A stretch of DNA of 64,000 nucleotides, from NCBI RefSeq assembly GCF_019059575.1, contig NW_024881518.1:1116001-1180000 (forward strand). The letters are read 5' to 3'. A program made the translations under genes and the position numbers. The notes beneath the pieces are model-generated. The model saw only the letters and a list, made by a program, of their open reading frames with translations. It did no database searches and was not told the origin of the DNA. Within the stretch, counting starts at the first letter, position 1, and each line of letters opens with the position of its first letter. This stretch comes from Amphibalanus amphitrite. Taxonomy: Eukaryota; Arthropoda; Thecostraca; Balanomorpha; Balanidae. Positions 22,577 through 33,827 of the stretch are shown here, one piece after another.

Positions 22577-24700
22577 GAGAAGGCAAACGATCCACATCTC
22601 ATCCTTCATCCCCCCCCCCCCAGGTAAGCGCCCCACCCTTCCCAAGTTGGGGCGGGGTTATACGCGCCTGGGCTACCTATCATATTCCGCCCTTACCCCC
22701 TAGGTAGCTGCTGCCCGCCCTTCTCGAGCTGGACCGGGTGGACTAACCTAGGTTACCTATCCTGACCTTTCCTTCCGAGAACGTATCACATTTCGGTACC
22801 CTCTTTTCTCATTTACATAATTGATCATCTTGTCTAGGATTCTGGCACTTAAAACACGCACCAGTTTTCTTTTTTCAGTGTTTTACCAAATGCAGACGCA
22901 CCATTCCAATTCCTTGCCTGAGGTCCAGCCATCTGCCCACCCAAGGAATTGGCGCGTCTCTGCACGCAATAGGTTTCCACTCCTTCCTTTACGAGCCGAG
23001 GTTGTGGAAACCTAACAGGTGAGTTTAACAGGTGAGTTTGACTGAGCTAAATTTTAAATACTTATATCATTTGATAGGCTCAAAAACATTTAGAATTAAC
23101 ATGAAATCAAAAAATGAAAACAAAGTTTTCTTGTTTTAAGTCAGTGGGCACTGATTCGCCATGCAGCGACAGCAGGGTGGTCAGAAAAAATTATCTATCA
23201 AAATATTTCATTCATTTTATTTCACATGCAAAGACTAAACCAAAATACCAACATTTTTTTGCTATTTTCTACGAGGCAGCCAATAAAAAAAATGTTAAGT
23301 ATTTTGCATTTTTGACGCTTCCAGTCAGCAAAGAATAGTTCTTGTGAAATACGGCCCGAATCGTGTGCCTCGGACGTTTCGGTTACATGAGCGATCCGTT
23401 CCAAATACGCACTACGCTAATTCGCATCAGCTCCCCAAGAACGCATTCAGTGCACCGACTACATGAGCAAATTCGTATCAGTGACGTCAAACGGATCTAG
23501 TTTGGCTCTCGGCCCGATGCGCATTACAAACGGAATAGCATACAAATGTGGCGCACTTCCGTAGCAATAGAGGTGACTAAATTAAAAATTTATTATCTTA
23601 TGTCTTTTTTGCATTTAATCTGCTCAAAACATTCTCAATTAACTTAACAAAAAAGTTGAACATAAAGTTGTCTTGCTTTGACTCATTGGGCAATTGCCTC
23701 TCTTGATTCGTCTGTAGTGCTGTCAGAAAAATGTTTCAACTGAAATTATGTGGATATTTACTATTTGGTTTTCACTATATTTATTGTTGAAAACTTAGCA
23801 AAATACCGACATATTTTTTAAATATTATTCCAAAAGAAGAAAATGAGAAAAATACCTATTATTTTGCATTTTAATGTTTCTTTTTGCGAAGAAATAGTTC
23901 CTGTAATACGTATCTTGGTCCTATTCGCTTCTAAGCCTCTTTCTCAGCGGATTTTGTTCGGACCGCCGATTCGTATTAGCAGGTGCAGGGGGTCATCGTT
24001 TCTATGTTGCGCCATAGGGAAGGCTTTTTGGGCCAATCAGAAGGTAAATGACGTCAAAGGTCGTCCACTTTCTTTGCTGTTTTCTCAACTAAAACGGGAT
24101 GAAGTGGAACGTTTTTGGTCTCAAATGGTTTAATAAGACATTTTCTACAATACCTAAAAACTTGTAGTCTTTGAGTTCTAGCGTAGCAGTGAATTAGTTG
24201 GGAATTACGATTTATGACAGTGGTTTAAGGAATTGAAGCAGAAATTTAGCTATTTTTTACATTTATTGCGCGCGTGTTACAATCTTCTGCTTGCAAATTT
24301 GTGTATTTCAATTGACATCAATTGTTAGTTGTTATTTGATACTTTTCTGTCTGGCATTTCTGAGTTTTTTTTTCTGATTATTACCAGCAAGTAGTTAATA
24401 AGAATTATCATATACTTTTGTAAATGTAGAAATATTGGTATGTATTCCAATACCTAACAAAATTGCATGTTTGTTTGTTTTAAGTGTGGTCAATTGTCTA
24501 TAGCCTAGACGGACAAAGGAAGCTGCAATTGCTTCTGTAACTCATGTAAGCTGCCATAATTGATAAGTATCTGGACATCCACGGGGGAGCCATCCGCTTC
24601 TCTTCTGTCTTTGACAACCAGTACTTTTAGAATGAGCGAGTGCTTTGCATTACAAAGATCCGGTCCAACAGGCCTGCAGTCCGCACAGCCGGTAAATGTG

Positions 24701-24890
24701 AAGATGAAGTACAGTGAAGATAAAAAATCTAACCTGACCTAACCTTACCTACTAACCAAAAACTTTCAACCTGCCAACCTACAATCTACAAACTTACAAC
24801 CTACTAACCGAAAACCTACAATTTAAAGCCTACAATCTACCAACCTACAACTTAAAACCTACTGACTCACGTCTCACTGTACTTCATCTT
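24701..24890. repeat. Foldback element with a CCTACAA-type array in the loop
   Basis: A perfect 17-bp inverted repeat (24701-24717 and 24874-24890) encloses CTAACCTGACCTAACC followed by irregular CCTACAA units. The order matches the loops at 31763-31962 and 34930-35042. Confidence 0.75.
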
Positions 24891-25240
24891 GATCTACACA
24901 TATAATATTGCACAGCCTACACAGCTAGGCCTCAAACTTCTGTGTGCACTATGGTGTCAGGCAATTGGTGAGTGGTTTGCTGAATATTTTTAGGTGAACA
25001 GGATTCCTTTCAAATTGAAAAATAATAATTATGAATGAGTAGGTATGTTTTGTGTTCGTTTTTTTATTGGTTTTAGGGCTCATGTGTTTTCTTCAATCCT
25101 TGTTAGCGCATTGGTATGATGGAGGAGTATCACTCCAACTCCCCTAGGCCCTAGTTTGATTAGAAGAAATGTTAACTATGTTATGACAGATCATGACCAA
25201 AGTACCTGGAGCAGCGTTTAAAGTCACATCTTGTTTACAG

Positions 25241-25358
25241 TGTCCCACCGACCAGCTGTGGTGACGCCAGTCGCCAACAGCTACAGCGCTTTTCCAGGAG
25301 GCTTCAGTTATTCTGTGACTGGTGACCAAGGCACGACACATCACCCAGCAACTCACAA
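25241..25358 (+). other. Possible exon inside the 9.4-kb unit
   Basis: Flanked by a good acceptor (TTGTTTACAG at 25231-25240) and a good donor (GTAAGT at 25359). One frame is open throughout and includes VTPVANSYSAFPGGFSYS. No family recognised. Its phase does not match the open frame at 25745, so the two are not simply consecutive coding exons. Confidence 0.3.
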
Positions 25359-25777
25359 GTAAGTGAATCTGTGTGTGTGTGAGCAATGTTAATGTGCCTA
25401 TCTGTGCAGTTGTGGCAGCTCCCAAAAACAATTACCTAATTCAAAGGGGAAAATGACAATGGAGCATGGCTAATTTGCTATCATATTTAGTGCAGGCTAA
25501 GGTCAAAAGGTTGTGTCTACCGAGTCACATACAATAACAAACTGTTTTACACAGGTTGTTTGGCGAGTTGCTGACATTCATCGATTTTGGCAGCTCCTTT
25601 GCCATGGCATTTAGTGACTAAAATACAATTTTCCAAGCAAGGAAGTGACATTTTTTGTTTACTGAATAGTTATTCGTTTTACTGGGTATTATGCATCCTT
25701 CAGCCATCCTTAATTTGCATTTCATGGAAGGTTTTTGTTTTCAGTCTCGCTGGCGGAGAGTGTTGCTGAGCTGTGCA

Positions 25778-27224
25778 CAGGGGCGGATCCAAGGGGGGGG
25801 TCACATGGGTCATGGCCCCCCCCTTGAGGCCCGGGGGCCCAAAGACCTGCCAGGGGCACCACCGGCCTATCAGAGTCCGTCCTGATCAGGGCACAGTCCT
25901 GACAGGGGCACCACAGGACCGCCAGGGGCACCACAGGCCTAGCAGGGACACCACGGGCCTGGTGCCCCTGGGCCCTGACAGGACTGTAACGCCCCTGACA
26001 AGCCTGAAGTGTCCCCGGCAGGCACGTGGTGCCCCTGACAGGCCTGAGGCGCCCCTGCAAGGCCGGTGGTGCCCCTGGCAGGCCTGTGGTGTCCATGGCA
26101 GGCCTGTGGTGCCCTTGCTAGGCCTCTGGTGCCCCTGACAGGCTTGTAATGCCCCTGGAAGGACTGTGGTGCCCCTGGGCCCTGACAAGCCTGAGGTGCC
26201 CCTGACAGGCCAGTGGTGCCCTTGCTAGGCCTGTGGTGCCCCTGGCAGGCCTCTGGTGCCCCTGACAGGGTTGCGGTGACCTTGGAAGGACTGTGGTGTC
26301 CCTGGGCCCTGACAAGCCTGAGGTGCCCCTGACAGGCCCGTGGTGCCCTTGTTAGGCCTGTGGTGCCCCTGGCAGGCCTCTGGTGCCCTTCCTAGGCCGC
26401 TGGTGCCCCTGGCAGGCCTCTGGTGCCCTTGCTAGGCCGCTGGTACCCCTGCGCCCGGAGAGGACTGGTGCCCCTGAAAAGTCTGAAGTGCCCCTCGGCA
26501 GGCCCGTGGTGCCCCTGACAGGCCCAAGGTGCCCCTGCGAGGCCGGTGGTGCCCCTGGCAGACCTCTGGTGCTCCTGGCAGGTCTGTGGTGCCCCTGGCA
26601 GGTCTGTGGCGCCCCTGGCAGACCTGTGTTGACTGGTGCCCCTGCTAGGCCGCTGGTGCCCCTCACAGGCCTGCGGTGCCCCTGGAAGGACTGTGGTGCC
26701 CCTGCCCCTAGGGGTGCTCATGGGCCCAACAGGCCCGTTGTGCCCCTGACAGGCCTGTCGTGTATACTTGCTAGACCTGTGGTGCCCCTGGCGGGCCTGT
26801 GGCGCCCCTACAAGGCCGTAGGTGCCCCTGACAGGTTTGTGGTGTCCCTGGAAGGACTTTGGTGCCCCTGACAAGCCTGAAGTGTCAAGGACAGACCCTT
26901 TAGACGCCAGGGTCAAGTTCGTCGGACTGACAACGATTTGCTTACCTGATAACGTTCCTGGTAAGTACTCACTACTCAGCGTCCACAACATATATGTATA
27001 CACATAGCACATTCATATATACTTGCTTACAATTGGTAAATGTGGTTGTGGCTAAGAGTTAAGATACTGACTAAAAATAAAAAATAAAAAGAAAAAAAAC
27101 TGAAAATGGGGGCACCACCAAAATGAAGTGGACGAAATCCGTTGAGTTTTTAATTTTGGGTATAGGTAGGGGCACCACTTCGATTCATGACCCTCCCCTT
27201 GGAGTTTTCCTGGATCCGCCCCTG
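25778..27224. mobile_element. hAT-like non-autonomous element, copy 2
   Basis: Same termini as 19666-21471 (CAGGGGCGGATCCA) and a perfect 8-bp duplication GCTGTGCA at 25770-25777 and 27225-27232. It is 359 bp shorter than copy 1, mainly through loss of minisatellite units. The unique right-hand 330 bp are nearly identical in both copies. No transposase. Confidence 0.95.
25830..26885. repeat. 20-bp GC-rich minisatellite inside hAT copy 2
   Basis: Same unit as in copy 1, about 50 imperfect copies. Unit variants occur in the same order over long blocks, so the two arrays share a recent ancestor and differ by block deletion. Confidence 0.9.
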
Positions 27225-27514
27225 GCTGTGCAGCTGACCAACTCCGGCTGCTGGAGCGTTTCTCAGTCGTCGACCTCCGTAGACTGTCAGCCTCCCTGGC
27301 CTTCTGCGACTCAAGAAGGGGGTTTTTTTATCGGTGTTTACCATACAAGAGACATTTTAATCTGACGATTCGATCGGATCTGGATCATGAATCCCGAGGC
27401 GGTGTGACAGATGGTCGAGACCGGCGCGCCACGCCAGACGCCTTCTCGCGCGGGGCGTGCTCAGGTCAGTCAGGTTGCGCTGCCGGACTCTGCTCCGAGG
27501 AGAGAAGCACATAA

Positions 27515-28437
27515 GCGCAGTCAGGACGCGAGTGTGGTTGCACCGCCCCGGTCCCAGCAACCGCATGGCGGTGGGGACTCACAGCCCGGCTGATGGTTCC
27601 AGATCGTCTTAGCGCAGCTTCTTCTCCGGACCCCGGCGCGGCAGCGATGCTGGTGGTTCGGAGCCGACTGATGGAGGACAGCAAAAGAACAGCAGGACAG
27701 GACAGCACCCTAACAGTAGCCTTCGGTCATGTGGCGACAGCTGGGCCCCGGACCGGTCGAAAGGGTGCTCACTGCTCAGCTGAGTGGGTAACAGTGTCAG
27801 AAAAGTGGCCCGTTTCTAAGTTTTCTTGAACTCGGAAGATTTGTTCTGCGAAAAGTCTTGACTAAAGTAAAGCAATTTTTGTTCTGTGAGCAAATGTTCC
27901 CTAAACAGATGGCCAATGATTTTTGTGTAACAATGTACCTCTACCCATCTATGTCAGCACTTAGGCACTATCAGGCTTGATGGAGCATTTCACAATGGGT
28001 CACTTAACAAAAACCCAACCGCCTGCCCACTATGACTGATTTTTCTTCTTCAGCAGATTTAGTCATCTCTCTCCAGTCTCCATGGCTACTGAATGAAGAC
28101 CTGGACTCCTGAATAGAATGCAGTACAAACTACTGACCTACTCCCAAGAACCAGCACCGCCTGCTACTCTAAGTTCACCAGCTGACAGCTGTTGGCAAAA
28201 CTTTCACTGGTAACCTTGTCCCTCACAATAACTGGTATTAGATTGGCAGCCTGAAGCCCATCAACTGTGATGTGTTATGAACAGGTGATCTGTGAATGGT
28301 GATCACACAGTGTGTGCGTGCATTAACAATTAATCCTGTATTTTTTAATAAAAATGTTGAAAATATTGTCACTCTTTCAACATCTGGTTCAACATGTATG
28401 ATATGAATGAAGGACTACACAGCATGCAGGAGCTGGA
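27515..28437 (+). other. Region downstream of the interrupted frame, with a poly(A) signal
   Basis: CpG-rich to about 27800, then AT-rich. AATAAA at 28347-28352 follows a T run and could end a plus-strand transcript from the upstream exons. No second exon was established. Confidence 0.35.
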
Positions 28438-28815
28438 AATGGGCAATGCCCCAATGGATATGCAGACTTAACGTAATCAGGTGAGATAAACCTGAAAACC
28501 TCGATTTCATATCCATATTAGCATGCAGTGCCTACAAAGTAGTGAATGCTTTAAAAAAACTTAGCTGACAGGCAACAGCAGTTCAAGTTAATAACGTAGT
28601 CAGGTGAGATAAACCTGAAAAGCTTGATTAATTTACACGTACACTGGTCTGAGAAACAACACTACCAAGCTAGTGAGTAGTAAATGGGCAATGCCCCAAA
28701 TGGATATGCAAACTTAACGTAGTCAGGTGAGATAAACCTGAAAAGCTCAGCTTGATTAATTTACATGTACACTGTTCTGAGAAATGACACATATACCAAG
28801 CTAGTGAGTAGTAAA
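28438..28815. repeat. Tandem duplication, about 2.5 copies
   Basis: The segment GTCAGGTGAGATAAACCTGA occurs three times (near 28478, 28596 and 28722). Flanks such as GGGCAATGCCCCA and CAAGCTAGTGAGTAGTAAAT are repeated too. Units are 120-250 bp and imperfect. Confidence 0.7.
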
Positions 28816-29982
28816 TGCTATCAGAAAATTATGGGTACTGGATAAGCATATTACCCATAATACCTATATCAGCACAACCAATCCTACCTTTAAAATCACC
28901 TTCTCACACAAATCAAACCAAGGCCCTACATCAATATAGGTACCAAATCACAAAAATAACACGCGAGTCATATAGGAGACGAGTCATGAGTCTTGGCCTT
29001 TTGACGTCTAAAACACTGCCATCGCCGCACCAACAAGTTCGCTCCCCGCCCGGCTCCCTTCATAATGCAACCGGGCGCAAACTTGTTCTGGATTCTCGCA
29101 GACTATATTTGGTGTTTCCGTGGTGGCAGACTATCCCCTGGTAAAAGTTCCCAATTGCAGTAAAGTATGAAAAAATGATATCAGTAGATGTAAAAAAGAT
29201 TTTTCTTTTCAAAAATGTCAAAATTTAGCAATTTTATAACGTGTGCTGCCCATATTTTACGATAGTCTGCGGGGTCGTTCCGGGCCTGCTAAGGTCAGCT
29301 TCACTTGGATCGTTTAAGACACCTAGACATCATTCATTGCGAAACAAGGTATTGCTAGAATGGAAATTAATTGCTAAAAGTTATAGAATAGTTTTTGTTT
29401 CGTAAAAATGAGCAAAAAATGCGTATGGGGATAATAAGTGACAGCGTCTTTTGAGGTATCACCTTTTTGGTGCCGGCATAAGAGAGCTTGGACGAATTTA
29501 TGGCAAATTCTTTGTGAATAATATTAAAATGAACAAAATAAACAGTTATTGTCTTTTTGATGCCTTTTTCCCATCTGAATTACACAAAAATTGATTTTTT
29601 GTTATTTTACTCGAACTCATGGCAGTAAGATATCTTAACTTGTAATAAATCGACCGAAGGCATTATTTTGTGCTGCATATTATTCATTAAATTTTGTATT
29701 AAAATAAATTGAACATCAAAATCGTTTTTGTCATTCGGCAATGAACTTAACCAGCAACAAATACATTTTTAAAAAATAAATATATTCTCAGACTAGGCAA
29801 CGCTGTCTCGCGCGCTTTTACGCTTGCTTTTACGCGAACGCGCCGGGTTAGTCTCGAGATTTGCGTGAGTTATTGTAAATTATGGGGTAATTTAAGAGTT
29901 AAATGTTCATGTGCAATTTTTCTCGTTTTTTCATACTCAACAATACGATTTTTGTTTAAGGGCTGAGATACTGAGTCTGATA
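28816..29982. other. AT-rich DNA, nothing recognised
   Basis: No gene or complete element. A GC-richer patch at 29020-29120 has an imperfect inverted repeat (AACAAGTTCGC / GCGCAAACTTGTT). Confidence 0.4.
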
Positions 29983-31345
29983 CCGGGGTTACATGAGCGA
30001 TCCGTTCCAAATACGCACTACGCTAATGCGCATCAGCTCCCCACAAACGGATCTACGGCACCGGTTACATGAGACTAATTCGTTGTATCTACGTCAAACG
30101 GATCTTGTTTGGCTCACCCGGGCTGACTCCTCGACGGCCGGTAATTCGCATCACAAACGGAATAGGATTAGCGTACAGTCATGGCGCAGTTGCGGCATTT
30201 ACCGGGACGACTGAGCTAAATTTTAAATACTTATATCATTTGATAGGCTCAAAAACATTTAAAATTAACATGAAATCAAAAAATGAAAACAAAGTTTTCT
30301 TGTTTTAAGTCAGTGGGCACTGATTCGCCATGCAGCGACAGCAGGGTGGTCAGAAAAAATTATCTATCAAAATATTTCATTCATTTTATTTCACATGCGA
30401 AGACTAAACCAAAATACCAACATTTTTTTGCTATTTTCTACGAGGCAGCCAATAAAAAAATGCTTAGTATTTTGCATTTTGACGCTTCCAGTCAGCAAAG
30501 AATAGTTCTTGTGAAATACGGCCCGAAACGTGTGCCTCGGACGTTTCGGTTACATGAGCGATCCGTTCCAAATACGCACTAAGCTAATTCGCATCAGCTC
30601 CCCAAGAACGCATTCAGTGCACCGACTACATGAGCAAATTCGTATCAGTGACGTCAAACGGATCTAGTTTGGCTCTCGGCCCGATGCGCATTACAAACGG
30701 AATAGCATACAAATGTGGCGCACTTCCGTAGCAATAGAGGTGACTAAACTAAAAATTTATTATCTAATGTCTTTTTTGCATTTAATCTGCTCAAAACATT
30801 CTGAGTTAACTTTTCAAAAAAAAGTTGAACATAAAGTTGTCTTGCTTTGACTCATTGGGCAATTGCCTCTCTTGATTCGTCTGTAGTGCTGTCAGAAAAA
30901 TGTTTCAACTGAAATTATGTGGATATTTACTATTTGGTTTTCTCTATATTTATTGTTGAAAACTTGACAAAATACCGACATATTTTTTTAGATATTATTT
31001 CAAAAGAAGAAAATGAAAAAATACCTATTATTTTGCATTTTAATGTTTCTTTTTGCGAAGAAATAGTTCCTGTAATACGTATCTTGGTCCTATTCGCTTC
31101 TAAGCCTCTTTCCCAGCGGATTTTGTTCGGACCGCCGATTCGTATTAGCAGGTGGATACATGAGTCGGTAGTACGCTCCTGATTCGCATTAGCGGTGAAT
31201 CCGATCGTGATACGTATTTGCTTTGCTCATGTAACCGCGGATCGGATCGCCGATTCGTACTAGCAGGTGGCTACATGAGTCGGTAATGCGTTCCTAATTC
31301 GAATTAGCGGCTAAATACGTATTTACTGTGCTCATGTAACCCCGA
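29983..31345. mobile_element. Element B: intact 1363-bp TIR element
   Basis: A complete, uninterrupted relative of element A, flanked by TA at 29981-29982 and 31346-31347. The ends are CCGGGGTTACATGAGC and, inverted, TCGGGGTTACATGAGC. The interior is AT-rich. The two end regions (about 230 and 200 bp) hold several TACATGAG / CTCATGTA sites with spaced ATTCGCATTAGC-type motifs. No open frame is large enough for a transposase. It lies within an insertion in element A, so the family moved at two separate times. Confidence 0.9.
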
Positions 31346-31731
31346 TAAGTGACTCATTCGACTTCGACCATCTTCGTTCAAGGAATCTGAGGTGGGATTG
31401 TTCATGTCAATTTTTGTAACAAGCTCAGGTAGTGGTAATACTTAACATAAACCATGTGTTTTGTCTTAACTTCTCTCCTTCTTGATTATACCTTCACCTC
31501 TACCTAGGCTAAGAAACTGATATTCAAGGGTAGCTGCTTTCACACAAGTAGCCTTCTGGTGGGTTCAGATTGTTTTCTTGCATTTAGTTATGATATGTTC
31601 TTGGATTTCCCTTGTTTAAATTAGGCAAATGTGAGTATTAATATTTATATAGGTATGCATCATTATACTTGAGCAATGGCAATGTAGCCTACCTGCTTCC
31701 TATTAAGTAGATACGAGATTGCATGGGTATT

Positions 31732-31993
31732 CATTAAGCAGGCGTCTCACGAGATGCCAGATTTGAAACATAATCTAACCTGATCTAACCTTGCCTACTA
31801 ACCTACAACCTACAAGCCTAATACCTACAACCTACAAACCTACAATCTACAAACCTACAACCTACAAACACTGCCTGCCTAGGATGCCAGGATGCGACAC
31901 TGCCTAGGATTTAGGGTTCCTTACATCCACAAACCTACAACCTACCTTGCTATTGTAGACAGATCTGGCATCTCGTGAGATGCCTGCTTAATG
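31732..31993. repeat. Foldback element with CCTACAA-type array
   Basis: Arms of 31 bp (31732-31762 and 31963-31993, one mismatch) enclose a loop that starts ATCTAACCTGATCTAACC and continues as CCTACAA units. It has the same architecture as 24701-24890. Confidence 0.8.
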
Positions 31994-33294
31994 ATTACCA
32001 TTGCTTGTTGGTCATGTACAAGTGTTTCACTTTGATATATGCTGCATTTCAACAATGTCTGCCCATTATGCTAAAAAGAAACTGATATAATGCGGTAGCT
32101 GCATTAAAAATTTGGAACCATAGTTGAGTTCCAACTTTGTTCTGCGACCTTTTCAAAATTTTAGTCTGCGAACTTAGATCCCCAAACCACTTTTCTGACA
32201 CTGGTGGGTAATGTCCGCGTCTCGTTAGTGTCCCCGGCCAGGTCCTGAAGGGTAGATGAGGGCGGGATATTCTCCTTTATATAGACGCAGAGCAATGCCA
32301 GAAGAATGGTTTTGCGATCGAGTTGCATGCGCTGTCCCTGCCTGTCGCTCCTGCTGCCGCCGGCGGGGTTGGCGCTAATGGCCATTGACGGGGCTGCTGT
32401 GTTTGTAAATTAGGTTGGATGAACCCCTGCTCTCAGAGTTTTGTGTTGGTCGCTGGTAACCCATGTTTTGTGGCCAGCGTGTTACGAACCCAAGTAGTGG
32501 TTTGACCCCGTGGGGTGCTGTGAGACAGCGCGGAGCGACGCGTGGATGCTGCTGAAACACGCTGATGTTTGTGTGTACCTATCGTCATTTTGAAGTGCTG
32601 CTTGAGTTTGCTCGTTTGTTCTGTCTTACTGTTTTGTGTTTTCTACCAAGATAATGTCGATAAGATTGTTCAATAAAGTTTGAGTTGAGACTTCCAGACC
32701 GGGGAAGACTGATACGTCTGAACCGGGGCCGGCAAAGGCGTCTAAACCGGGACCGATTGAGGCAGCTGGACTGGGACCAACGAATGGCAGCCAGTTCTGG
32801 ACCGAAAGTGGTCGGGCTGCATCCGATGCGCCACCACATACCGTATCACTGGCAGCCATATGCGTTCCTGTCGCAGGCCACCGTTCACGCTTCAGTTTCG
32901 GCGCTGGTGCCCCGGCCGGGTATATGCTCTGCTCGGTATACCTAACTGTTGTGAGCAAAACCTCGTAATCGTACGTCTAATGCTATAGTTGTTGTTCAAA
33001 TCCGCGTAAATTATGACATTCTGGCAACTATGCTGACCCATAACCAAGCATAATAGGTCAATGTTGGCTCAGTCGGCTACGGTCGAAGTTACTCGTATGG
33101 TGTTTTTCCAGCCGATAATGCATCAATATAAACTCCTTCCACACTGGTTTTTGTGGCACCACATTAGCATAAACCGGTTTGCAGGTTTGTAGAAGCTGGT
33201 ATAACGTAATTTAATCGTTCAATATCGCTAAAGTCGTCTCAATTCCTAAAAACGTCCGCATATTGTACTGCATGCGGCTGCCTGATCCGTGAGG
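31994..33294. other. Right part of the 9.4-kb unit, no established gene
   Basis: A CpG-rich patch at 32160-32560 has a 74-codon minus-strand open frame (32385-32161, starting MAISANPAGG). A second GC-rich patch at 32690-32930 has short GACCGGGG-like repeats. No motif recognised; I do not claim a gene. Confidence 0.3.
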
Positions 33295-33612
33295 GTGGAC
33301 GACCTTTGACGTCATTTCGTCAGCTGAGCAAATGTAAACAAACCGCCTGACGAGTTTACCTCCTAATATACGGCCTTGAGCAGGTGGATACATGAGTCGG
33401 TAGTACGCTCCTGATTCGCATTAGCGGTGAATCCGATCGTGATACGTATTTGCTTTGCTCATGTAACCGCGGATCGGATCGCCGATTCGTACTAGCAGGT
33501 GGCTACATGAGTCGGTAATGCGTTCCTAATTCGAATTAGCGGCTAAATACGTATTTACTGTGCTCATGTAACCCCGATATATAATGACTTCAACTCTTCA
33601 ACTTTGCTTCAT

Positions 33613-33720
33613 TTTTTTTTTTTTTTTTTTTTGCTCGGTCGGCCTAGTGCCATACCCGAGCAGGGGGCAGTTACTCCGGCAATTTTCGCCGGGCAGCAAG
33701 TCTTACGTTAAACGGTTTAT
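33613..33720 (-). mobile_element. Poly(T)-headed retroposon tail (SINE/LINE 3' end)
   Basis: About 20 T's, the complement of a poly(A) tail, are followed by a compact GC-rich segment (GCTCGGTCGGCCTAGTGCC). This looks like the 3' end of a retroposed element on the minus strand. The body is too short to classify. Confidence 0.45.
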
Positions 33721-33827
33721 GTGAACCCGGTAGCAAAAACAACGTGGGATCCTATCTTAATGTGGAATCAAAGCTAAGGGAGGTACTCAGTGGCGTACCC
33801 AGGAATTTGCGAAGGACCAGGGCTGGG

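Larger units (their letters stand above)
19605..23039 (+). mobile_element. CR1-like LINE, 5'-truncated, inserted in element A and split by a hAT
   Basis: The four bases GACT of element A occur on both sides (19601-19604 and 23040-23043). The LINE starts inside its reverse transcriptase, just before the DFSKAFD motif. It is interrupted at 19666-21471, continues to a stop at 22576, and has a 3' UTR. The 3' end is two tandem copies of a 13-bp AACAGGTGAGTTT unit, the short-repeat tail seen in the CR1/L2 group, with no poly(A). Confidence 0.85.
25745..27514 (+). pseudogene. Unknown open frame (about 104 codons) interrupted by hAT copy 2
   Basis: An acceptor TTTTGTTTTCAG ends at 25744. The frame runs 33 nt to 25777, is broken by the hAT (25778-27224) plus one 8-bp duplication, and resumes in the same frame at 27233. 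It stays open for 93 more codons to TAA at 27512-27514. The left part begins SRWRRVLLSC and the right part is Arg/Leu-rich (LLERFSVVDLRRLSASL), then Gly/Ser/Cys-rich. No domain recognised. An AATAAA follows at 28347. It may be a captured host exon or part of the element's own gene. Confidence 0.45.
23986..33378. mobile_element. 9.4-kb TIR unit inserted in element A, carrying other elements and gene-like exons
   Basis: An 8-bp duplication AGCAGGTG lies at 23978-23985 and 33379-33386; the intact element B has this octamer once at the same point. The ends begin CAGGGGGTCA (left) and, inverted, CAAGGCCGTA (right). A perfect 23-bp inverted match with core TGACGTCAAAGGTCG lies at 24046-24068 and 33295-33317, 60 and 61 bp from the two ends. 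This fits a hAT-like element with partly decayed TIRs. Inside are hAT copy 2, element B, two foldbacks, a tandem duplication, an interrupted open frame and a poly(A) signal. No transposase was recognised. Confidence 0.75.
19375..33577. mobile_element. Element A: TA-flanked TIR element, split by nested insertions
   Basis: The left end CCGGGGTTACATGAGC follows TA at 19373-19374. The right end, inverted, reads TCGGGGTTACATGAGC before TA at 33578-33579. The element itself is 19375-19604 + 23044-23985 + 33387-33577, which sums to 1363 bp. That is the length of the intact relative at 29983-31345, to which all three pieces align almost base for base. The gaps are a LINE (19605-23039) and a 9.4-kb TIR unit (23986-33378). 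The TACATGAG motif recurs at internal sites, as expected of subterminal transposase-binding sites. No transposase is encoded. A 2-bp TA duplication suggests an IS630/Tc1/mariner-type mechanism, but this is not proven. Confidence 0.85.
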
